A stretch of 64,000 nt of DNA from Notamacropus eugenii (Eukaryota; Chordata; Mammalia; Diprotodontia; Macropodidae), in contig NC_092872.1 in assembly GCF_028372415.1 (NCBI RefSeq), positions 13,482,479 through 13,546,478 on the forward strand, written 5' to 3'. Under the pieces are notes generated by a model. The model had not been told where the DNA came from and searched no databases. It saw only the letters and a list, made by a program, of their open reading frames with translations. Shown one piece after another: positions 57,056 to 64,000 of the stretch. The translations under genes and the position numbers were made by a program. Every line of letters begins with the position of its first letter. The first letter of the stretch is position 1.

Positions 57056-57531
57056 TGTTGAGGTTTGGGGTGCTGGGGATCCCAAAATACCAACACTCTG
57101 GGTCCTGCTTGAATGAATGAGACACAAACCTTCTTAAAGCCAGAGGAAAACAAAGTTTATCCAAGATTGGCCATGCTGGGTTGACTCTAAAGGAGCCTAA
57201 GCATTGTCATGCCTCTATTAACAAGCAGGCCAGATGGAATCTAGCTAGACAGAATCTGAGCTGGATTGAATCTGAGCGCCTTCATGAAAGCGAGATGGAA
57301 CTTAAATACAGAAAAAGACTGAGGGAAGAATCCAGGTGTCGCCAAGTAGTCTGGGGTCCCAGAAATGATCTTGATAGGGGAAGTCAGCCTGAAATGTAGA
57401 TCAAACCCAGGGAAGATCCTGATGGGAGCGGCCGTAGTCCAGACAATCCACAATCCTGGCTGGGTGATACAGATCTCAAGAGAATACTAAGTAATAGGAT
57501 CAGATGTAGGAATAACAAAAATGCTAAATCA
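57056..57531 (-). mobile_element. Probable old solo LTR, minus strand
   Basis: On the minus strand this reads TG...CA with a TATA-like tgtatttaagttcc in its middle and an ataaactttg poly(A)-like signal near its 3' end. That is the expected order of U3, R and U5. No clear target duplication is visible and no internal retroviral sequence adjoins it. It is an old fossil and the family is unknown. Confidence 0.45.
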
Positions 57532-57879
57532 AGTAAGGGGAATCCCTGTAGCCCTGCAAGGCGAGGCTCCCTGGGGCCCTTCAGACAAATGCTTTATTAT
57601 TACTTCCAAAGCACATGGCATACATTGTTTAGTTTGATTTTCACCACAACCCTGTGAAATAAAAGGTGTCATAGACAGTGAAGCCATCTCAACACTGCAT
57701 GTTTGTGCACCAAATACAACCTCCATTTCTGTAGATAAGCCATCTCCCATAGCTGCAGAGGAGCTGCTCCTCAGTCTCTGCCTTTGGACGTCTTTGTCTG
57801 TCTTCAACTGTATTATTAACCTCATCCTCCTCACTGGGATTCCTTTCTTCAGTGTCTCCCTTTGCAATCTGTACTCCTT

Positions 57880-58210
57880 AAAGCTGCCACATTGACATTT
57901 CTAATGCCTTAGTCTGACCACGTTACTGCCCTGCCTTCCTATTACCTTTAGGATGAAATACACGCACTTCTGTTGGACATTTAGTCTTTCATTGGCTCCC
58001 ACCTTCTTTCTGTACTGATTTCATTTCATTGTCCTTCACATAGTCTACATTTTGGCTAAAGTGGATCACATCCTATTGTCTGTATCTGAGAGATCATCCC
58101 CCACCACTGTGCTTTTGCAGATGGGGTCCACCATATGTGGAATGTTCTCTCTCCTCATATCCTCCTCTTAGAATCCCCACATTGCTCTCTGTAAGGTTCC
58201 CCCTTCTACG
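57880..58210 (+). mobile_element. L2 fragment, plus strand
   Basis: The L2-type order is clear: gccttagtctgaccacgttactgccctg, aggatgaaatacacg, ctttcattggctccc, ctgtgcttttgcag, tggaatgttc. It continues weakly to about 58440. Confidence 0.75.
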
Positions 58211-58444
58211 TCAGACCTTTGCTGATTCCTCACCTCCTGTGCCCTCCTCATGCCTTGACTTACTGACTATCTGTCTGTCCCCTGCTTGGCATGTTCTTCA
58301 GCCTGATTCCATCTTCCACCTCCCTGAATCTACACAGGGCAGGAATTCCCAGGGCACTAATGATCTTGCTCTCACTCTTCCTCTCATATTCCTTAACCTT
58401 GTTCAGGCTCTGCTTCCAGGCACCTCTTCTGGGTGAAGAAAGCC

Positions 58445-59060
58445 TATTGTCTGAGCTGTGATACTCTCTGAGATAGGTAGTCTATAGGACTGATCTGTCA
58501 GCAGGTAGATTTGTTGAGTTGAATGAGATGGAGGCAGGAGCCTAGCTGGGAAGGCTTTATTAGGGGGAATCAGGGAACCAGAAATCCCTGCTTGATCCTT
58601 GGACCCTGTGCTTTTAGAGAATTGGGGACTGAGAATTTTGGGAAGGATCAGAGGAGAATATAGAGGTCAGTTGAAGTAACCCTAAATCTACTGAAAAGTT
58701 CCTTGAGCAACTGGAAAGGCAATCCAATATGCCAGTTGACTGGATCATCTGCAAGCCTTTCAGGAAATTGTAAGACAGAGGGAGATGGTGAAAATTTTAG
58801 TTTCTTCACATCCCTCTACCTCCCTAATTTTTCTGCCTTCCTTCTCTACCTTTTCTCCATACTTCCACTCTTTACCCAACATTTCCTATTGATTAGATTC
58901 AGAGTTGCATGAGGAAATTGAAAGAGGGGACCCCCAGCCCTGGGGATAAGAAGTGACCAACGACAAAAGAATGGAGGAAACCACAGATCTGAGGGAACTG
59001 TTGTTACCCAATGGTTGGAAGTATCCTTTGTGCTTGTGTAAGGATGAGGAGGAGCCAGTG
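58445..59060. other. Upstream flank of the cathelicidin gene
   Basis: This is non-repetitive sequence upstream of the TATA-like box. I see no other gene and no clear cluster of known factor sites that I would defend. Confidence 0.45.
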
Positions 59061-59068
59061 AATAAAAG
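59061..59068 (+). promoter_or_regulatory. TATA-like box of the cathelicidin
   Basis: AATAAAAG lies 46 nt before the ATG at 59107, giving a 5' UTR of about 15-20 nt. Short 5' UTRs are usual in cathelicidin genes, and the minus-strand relative at 10914 has the same layout. Confidence 0.6.
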
Positions 59069-59106
59069 ACAGCTCCTTTCTGCCCACAGCATTGAGGACT
59101 AAGAGT

Positions 59107-59314
59107 ATGAGGGGCTCAATCATGCAGGTACCCCTATTGGTGCTGGGGCTGCTCAGCCTGATTACTCCACTTGTCCATGCCCAAGATGAGAGATATAAGG
59201 ATGTGGTGAACAGAAATTCAGAAATACAGAAATACAGAAATTCAGAAATACAACAAGAACTCAGGACCAGAAAACCTCTTTCGCCTCTCAATCCTGAATC
59301 TGCAGCCTGGGGAA
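59107..59314 (+). pseudogene. CAMP: Cathelicidin exon 1: signal peptide and N-terminal cathelin, frame disturbed
   Basis: It starts MRGSIMQVPLLVLGLLSLIT, a signal peptide, then HAQDERYKDVVN, the normal start of the mature cathelin domain. After the 8-bp repeats (59211-59250) the conserved end of the exon (ENLFRLSILNLQPGE) lies in another frame. The initial frame instead ends at a TAG at 59320-59322. I chose the ATG at 59107, which is followed directly by the signal peptide. A TTG 15 nt upstream is also in frame but not needed. Confidence 0.85.
59211..59250 (+). repeat. Five-copy 8-bp tandem repeat inside a coding exon
   Basis: The units read CAGAAATT, CAGAAATA, CAGAAATA, CAGAAATT and CAGAAATA, a 40-bp array between VVN and the QKYNKNS-like segment of the cathelin N-terminus. 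Because 8 is not a multiple of 3, each unit gained or lost shifts the frame. Confidence 0.93.
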
Positions 59315-59429
59315 ATGAGTAGCATTGGGATGATGGGGGAGGTCTGCACCTGCCAAGTTGCCCTACTATGATCCCTCCACTAAAGAAAACCTTGGTCTCC
59401 CTTTGGAAGACTTTGTGATATAATGGGAA

Positions 59430-59712
59430 AAGAGAGGCAGCTGGGTGGCAGAGTGGATAGAGCAGTGACCCCAGAAGTCAAGGAGACCTGAGATCAAGTG
59501 CTCTCTCAGACACTCAGTAACTGTGGGACTTGGCAAATCATTTTACCTCTGTTTGCCTCAGTTTGCTCAACTGTGAAGTGGAGAGAATAACAGCCCCTTC
59601 TTCCTGGAGTTTTTGTGAGGATGAAATGAGATAATCATTGCAAAGCACTTTGTACATTGCTGGCATGTCGTAGTCCTTTATAAACATTGGCTATTATTAT
59701 TATTATTATTAG
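59430..59712 (+). mobile_element. tRNA/CORE SINE in cathelicidin intron 1
   Basis: The head is ggcagctgggtggcagagtggatagagc, the CORE is tgtgggacttggcaaatcattttacc, then comes atgaaatgagataatcattgcaaagc, ending in a TTA repeat. A decayed inverted MIR follows to about 59850. Confidence 0.9.
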
Positions 59713-59989
59713 AGTCAGAACATTCGAGCTCTCATTCCAGATCTGACACATTTTTCTGATTCTGAGCAAAGTATCTTCCCTCTCTGAGTTTCAGCTTTCT
59801 CATCTGTATATTGGGGATAATATATTGGGGATAATGCCTGCCCTATCTCACTGTAGCCCCTGTGAGGACTCCCCTTCCCCTGACTTTCCAATCGTGCTCC
59901 CACCTCAGAGTAGAGCTCAAGCTCCCCCTCAGAGATGCCAGGTCAGAGGGATCCCTTTTTCTCTCTCCACATACCCTGCAGCACTGCAC

Positions 59990-60130
59990 AGGGTCATAGG
60001 CTGTCAAGTTGGAAGGGACCTTAGATGTCACTGAGTTTAACCCCCTCAAATTCCAAAGTAGGAAATGGTGGTCCAGAGAAATGAAGGGCAAACAGCAGTG
60101 AGTGACAGAAATGGACACGAGTGAATGAAC
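59990..60130 (-). repeat. Inverted MIR-like fragment and GAAT simple repeat
   Basis: The text aagttggaagggaccttagatgtcac, then gaaatggtggtccagagaaatg, is MIR-like in reverse orientation. A GAATGAAT run follows at about 60122-60153. Confidence 0.55.
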
Positions 60131-60219
60131 AAATGAATGAGTGAATGAATGAAAAGGCATTTCTGCATCCAGTGATGCCCCTCTCTTTATGATTTCCTAT
60201 TTATCCTGCACACAGCTTG

Positions 60220-60380
60220 CTTTCTATGTATTCCTTTGCATGTAATTTCCCTCTCATTAATTTGTAAGCTCCTTGAGGGCAGGGGCTTTTTTTGCCTTTT
60301 TTTGGATCTCCAGTACTAACGGAGTGCCTGGCACATAGTAGGTGCTTAATAAACGTTCACTGGTTGATTGATTGCCTGAC
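60220..60380 (+). repeat. L2 3' tail in intron 1
   Basis: The text ttaatttgtaagctccttgagggcagggg, then gtgcctggcacatagtaggtgcttaataaacg, is the standard L2 terminus. Confidence 0.9.
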
Positions 60381-60639
60381 TAAGCTCTCAGAATACAAAT
60401 ATAATCAAGGTCTTTAGACTCTGAATCCAGGATTCTTGTCAAAAGTGGAACTCTCATGTGGCTCCAAACAGATTTAAGTTTGTATTGGCTTTTTTCTTTT
60501 TTTGAGGGCATTTGTCTTCCAGCAATCCTGAGATAACCCCTTGAGGACAAGAAATGTGGAAGCTGAGCACAGGGGATGCCCCCAGGTCACTCAGTAGACT
60601 CTGCTTGGAGGAATGACTGTTCTGGATGCCCCTGTTCTG

Positions 60640-60765
60640 GCGCCAGTGTGACCTTGGGCAAGTCACCTAACTTTTCTAGTTCTTAGTTTCCTCATCTAGA
60701 CATCCATGGGGTCAGACTAGATGGTGTCTAAGGCCCTTCCAGCACTAAGCAGCTTGCTGCTGGCC
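60640..60765 (+). repeat. MIR fragment before exon 2
   Basis: The text gtgaccttgggcaagtcacc, ttagtttcctcatctagac and aaggcccttccagc, the MIR core and 3' part, ends about 55 bp before exon 2. Confidence 0.85.
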
Positions 60766-60821
60766 CCAGAGGGGCTTAGAAGGGGCCTAGCTCTAAAAGA
60801 CTGTCTTGCCTTCCTCCCCAG

Positions 60822-60929
60822 AACAAAGATCCTGCTGCTCCACAACTTGTGACCTTCACCCTCAGAGAGACTGTGTGCTCCAAAACTGAAAATCGTGATC
60901 CAGATGAATGTGACTTCAAGGAAAATGGG
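60822..60929 (+). CDS. CAMP: Cathelicidin exon 2 (first cysteine pair of the cathelin domain)
   Basis: The acceptor tract ttgccttcctccccag precedes 36 codons, with donor GTGAGT after ...AATGGG. It reads NKDPAAPQLVTFTLRETVC, then SKTEN, DPDECDF and KENG. The two cysteines form the first disulphide in family members. Both ends are phase 0. It is open and typical in length. Confidence 0.95.
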
Positions 60930-61181
60930 GTGAGTGTGTCCTGGGCTGGGGAGGGAGTCTGACTGAAGGAGTCTCTTTCTGGGGATATGCACCCCTTGGG
61001 ACAGGGAGGGTTCTGAACTCTGCTTTTCTGCTGCCCTGAGGAAAGTGATTTGTCCAAGATGAGAAGCAGAAAAACTGTCCCAGGGGGCTGGCTGGGGACA
61101 ACACTTGAGCTTGTTGTCAGACTTGGCAGGGGCAGAGGTTACAGACTGACAGTCCTGAACTCTCTCTTCCACCCTTCACAG

Positions 61182-61253
61182 CTGGTGAAAGAATGCATTG
61201 GAACCATTGATCTGAATTCTTCCAGTCCCTCTGAAAGTATATCCTGTGATGGA
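61182..61253 (+). CDS. CAMP: Cathelicidin exon 3 (second cysteine pair)
   Basis: The acceptor tctctcttccacccttcacag precedes 24 codons, with donor GTAAGT. It reads LVKECIGTIDLNSS, then SESISCDG. In human CAMP the corresponding exon has LVKRCMGTV and ISCDK. The two cysteines make the second disulphide. Length and phase are normal. Confidence 0.95.
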
Positions 61254-62370
61254 GTAAGTGATGAATCCTCCTTGGGGGCCTGGGAGAAGAGCTCAAACCT
61301 CCAGTCTGCACTGGAGGTCCATGGTGCCTTCTCTCTTGGAGGCTGCTGGGATTGATCTGTAGTGAAAGGGTCTTGGGATCAACTTTGATCATTCTGCTCT
61401 CTTGCCAACTTTAGCCTCAGATTATCCTTCCTTTTCTTCCTCCAGGTTCCAATAGGGGATATAGATACAGAAGCAGGAGTATTTCTCTTTCCCCTTCACC
61501 ATCTACCTCACCCAACACCAGTTCTGGAGCTGGAAAGGTCTCTGACTTCAGAGTCCAAGGGAAAGAGGGGGAAGTAAGGAATGTCAATGGGACACAAGGG
61601 TCTAGACGTGTTTCCAGAGAATCAATCTGAAGAATTTGATTTGGAGAAAATTTCTAGTCCAACTCTCTCTCCCTCAATTTACAGAAAAGGAAACTGAGGT
61701 TCAAAGACATGAAATAGTCCTCCCCAAAAGTCATAGAGCTAAGCAATATCTGAGGTGAAACAGATCTGACTCAGTCCAACTATCTTGGTAACCCCAGGAG
61801 GTCACTGATTAGATGAAGTAGGGGAACTAGGGAAGGGTGGGCTGGTGGTATCATCAGTGACCCTGCCAGTCACTCTGAAGTGGGGGCTGTGAGGTCAGGG
61901 GTGGTCATGTCAGGGGCAGAGTCAATGTGACCTGGTCCCAGGGTGTTCCTGGAGGGTAGAAGCTTGGAAGGGGTGGGTAAGGATTTCTTGTTCTCCTCTG
62001 CATCTGCTGGGCACAGAAAGAGGAGGAGGGTGTCCTGGGAAGACTTTTTATATTTTTTCAAAACGAACATAAAGAAGCCCTTGAGGCTTTAGCTTTTTGT
62101 GTTGGGAGGAGCACTGCAGTTAGAGTAGAAGGCTGCAGATTTGGGGTTGACTCCTGGGTCTGTTACCTGCCAGCTGTGTCATGATCTGTTTCCTGTTTCC
62201 TCCTTTCCCATGGGATGGTTGTACCAGATGACTGTGGAGGGTCCTTCAAGCTCTGAGTCTCATGAAGCTCTAAGTTACTCCATTTCCCTAGTGGGCAGGT
62301 TTTTCTTCCCTCTTCAGATCAACCCCCAGAGGCCCTGGACTAAGGAGCTCTGTTTCTCTTTTCTTTACAG
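61254..62370. other. Cathelicidin intron 3
   Basis: This is a 1117-bp intron with an inverted MIR-like stretch at about 61640-61790 (tcaatttacagaaaaggaaactgagg) and a forward MIR-like stretch at about 62100-62270. I see no additional exon. Confidence 0.6.
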
Positions 62371-62427
62371 CCTGAAAAGATCAAGAGAAGACTTTTGCCC
62401 TGGATTATAGGTATATTGATAGGATGA
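62371..62427 (+). CDS. CAMP: Cathelicidin exon 4: very short cationic/hydrophobic peptide
   Basis: After the acceptor ctcttttctttacag it encodes PEKIKRRLLPWIIGILIG and a TGA stop: 18 residues against the usual 25-45. K/R residues cluster at the start, ending in a dibasic RR. The rest is LLPWIIGILI with a final glycine. That is the shape of the frog temporins (short, hydrophobic, with a Gly serving as amide donor). That parallel is an inference from shape, not homology. The exon is open and its splice site is good. Confidence 0.88.
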   Translation, partial: PEKIKRRLLPWIIGILIG

Positions 62428-62554
62428 GGAACATCCACGAGAAAGGATTCAGGAACATTCCAATTTCTTTCTAATTGAGAGCTTAAATTCCTATGTGAGA
62501 CTGAGACTCACCTTCTGTTTAAGGCCATGTACTCTGCTTTGCTCATCTCAGATT

Positions 62555-62560
62555 AATAAA
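62555..62560 (+). promoter_or_regulatory. Poly(A) signal of the cathelicidin
   Basis: AATAAA lies 128 nt after the stop codon, followed by a T-rich stretch (tagctttattctctctgcc). The cathelicidin transcript probably ends near 62575-62590. Confidence 0.75.
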
Positions 62561-62589
62561 CTAGCTTTATTCTCTCTGCCTCCATGTTT

Positions 62590-64000
62590 TCTCATTTAAG
62601 TCCTTATCATGTACTCTTAGACTGCATATAAAAAGATGGATAAAAAAACCCCACCCACAAAGTCTCCCCTGAAAGGGCTGATAATCCAGGAGGCATGGGA
62701 GCTGGAGCAGAAACTGAAGCACTCAGTGGAACATGTGGCAGGGATTGGGACCAGGCAACACCTAGAGACTAAGTGGTCTAGACAATCTGAGAGAGATCAC
62801 TTCATGGGTAGGTCTGTGGGGAGTTGGGGGGGCAATGGACTTGGGAAGCCTTCATGGAAAAAGTGGTGTCTGAGCTGGGCTTTGAAGGAAGAGAAGGCTC
62901 TCAGTGGGCAGAGATGAGAAGGGATCTATTCCTGGCACAGGGAACTCTCTTTAGACACATCAAGATAAGACTATGGAAAATCATAAAGTCTAGTTTGGCA
63001 GTAAAATACCTAGAACTTTAAGGGGTGTAGTTTGTAAGGTGGTATAAGTAGACTGGGGTCAAGAGGGTGTTAAATATCATGTGTTCTCCAGTTATTTGTC
63101 ATTTATCCTATAGGCAATAGGGAGTCCCTGAAGGCTTTTGTTTGTTTCTTTGGCTATTTGTTTTAAGGAGGGAAGTGACAAGATCATATGTTTTCATTAG
63201 GAGGATAATTTCATTAGGAAGCTGGGTGTACAATAGAGTGGAGAAAGTTAGGATTAGGCACAGGGGGATCAGTCAGCAGGTTATTGCAGTAGGTGAAAAG
63301 TGATGAAGGTTTGCTCTGGGCTGGTGGTTATAGCAATAAAAAAGAGGATTGGTTGGGAAAGATGAAGTAGAAAGGACAGGAGGGAGAATTAATCAGATTT
63401 GGCAACTGAATGTAGAGTGAAAGTTGGCTCCATTATCTTGGGAATGAGCTGTGTACTTAGACTTAGTACACTTTATAGAACCCAATACAGTGTTTCTTGT
63501 GAGGAAGTAATCTATAGCGTATGTGGGGAGAGGGGCAAAAAAGACTTGGTCCTTTGAATAAAAAAATTTTACTAACAAGAAGTGAAATTAAGTCCAGATC
63601 TCTTATCCTTGTTCCCCATAGCAATACACCAATATCACAGTATGGTCAATGCCTCTCAGACTGTTAGGGCACAAGACACAGGCCTGGGTGGAAAACCCCT
63701 CACTTCCCCTAGTATTTACTCATCACCAATACTCTGAATTAGAGACTCCCTCTCCGTACTCCAGACTTAAAGACAGGTAAACAGTCATGAGAACTGCCAA
63801 GTTTCCCATATATTCCCTCACTCTCACCTCTACAGAGAGTCAACTCAAATGCCAGGGAGTCTCTCCAAGTACTACCTTTTCCTCAGCAGGATCAAGGGAA
63901 TGAATGCCTGTGAATGTATGACCAGTTGTAGCCTGACAGAAGAACCTAGTCAGAGCTATAGCTAGGATAGAGTGGTGGGGGTTTTGTCCAAGGACTGGAC
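62590..64000. other. Downstream flank, no gene recognised
   Basis: It holds one old repeat-like phrase at about 63100-63190 (ttatcctataggcaatagggagtccctgaagg, aagtgacaagatcatatg). Plus frames at 62636-62917 and 62824-63021 have no recognisable domain or splice context. No second cathelicidin exon is visible up to the window end. Confidence 0.5.

Larger units (their letters stand above)
59107..62427 (+). pseudogene. CAMP: Cathelicidin family gene (4 exons), exon 1 disrupted; probably decaying
   Basis: Cathelicidins are secreted as precursors: a signal peptide, a cystatin-like cathelin domain with two disulphides, and a C-terminal antimicrobial peptide freed by proteases, stored mainly in neutrophil granules. 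All four exons are recognisable: 59107 to about 59314, 60822-60929, 61182-61253 and 62371-62427. Exons 2-4 have good splice sites and open phase-0 frames, with the four expected cysteines (ETVC, ECDF, VKEC, SISC). Exon 1 carries an 8-bp repeat array that changes frame before its conserved end (LFRLSILNLQPGE). The expected donor after GGGGAA reads ATGAGT instead of GTGAGT. Two defects suggest a pseudogene or a variable allele. The family call is secure, but which marsupial cathelicidin this is I cannot say. Confidence 0.88.

Noticed and set aside
59107-59322. Exon 1 frame read straight through as a 72-residue secreted protein
   Set aside because: The tail after the repeats is an out-of-frame reading of the conserved cathelin sequence, so it is not a real product design.
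1-64000. CRISPR arrays, bacterial operons, Polintons or a complete provirus
   Set aside because: The tandem repeats are eukaryotic microsatellites. LTRs occur only as solo or partial copies without retroviral genes, and no Polinton parts were seen.

Overview
The window looks like marsupial (metatherian) genomic DNA. It is AT-rich and packed with L1 elements. It also carries HAL1 elements (ORF1-only half-L1s that keep an L1-type 5' end), tRNA/CORE SINEs whose tails resemble MAR1 and BovB, and old MIR, L2 and L3/CR1 debris. A didelphid such as an opossum fits, but I cannot fix the species. Most open reading frames here are chance frames in repeats.

Two host genes can be supported, and both belong to innate immunity. 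At about 59.1-62.6 kb on the plus strand lies a four-exon cathelicidin. Exons 2-4 are clean: two encode the cysteine-bearing cathelin segments and the last encodes a very short cationic/hydrophobic tail ending RRLLPWIIGILIG. Exon 1 is disturbed by an 8-bp tandem repeat and lacks a normal splice donor, so this copy is probably a decaying gene. At about 10.95-7.35 kb on the minus strand lies a previously unlabelled three-exon gene model. It has a TATA box, a signal peptide, a Thr-rich N-glycosylatable middle, phase-0 introns, a furin-type RAKR site, a 30-residue cationic amphipathic C-terminus and a poly(A) signal. Its second exon aligns with cathelicidin exon 2 (FTxKET...KTEN...FKxNG), but the whole predicted protein has no cysteine and no exon 3. 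I read it as a cysteine-free cathelicidin relative, the most interesting object in the window.

Layout: 1-1.58 kb is one copy of a duplicated block. 1.58-6.81 kb is a minus-strand L1 with a SINE split by a solo LTR and a second L1 insertion. 6.8-11.27 kb holds the minus-strand antimicrobial-peptide-like gene. 11.27-18.1 kb is a second copy of the block, expanded by L1s and another solo LTR. 18.1-29.15 kb is a long nested minus-strand L1 that shares internal SINE sites with the first L1, so the two are duplicates of one insertion. 29.3-30.65 kb repeats the 16-17.1 kb block. 30.8-36.3 kb is a nested L1 pair. 36.4-41.8 kb is SINE, MIR and L2 debris. 41.8-44.7 kb is a HAL1. 47.3-55.0 kb is an old L1/HAL1 that received a full-length HAL1 with intact ORF1 on the plus strand (47.5-50.3 kb) and another HAL1 on the minus strand (51.1-54.0 kb). 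55-58.5 kb holds LTR and L2 fossils. 59-62.6 kb is the cathelicidin. 62.6-64 kb has no recognisable gene.

The two host genes lie about 48 kb apart in opposite orientation. They look like parts of one cathelicidin cluster broken up by tandem duplication and retroelement insertion.
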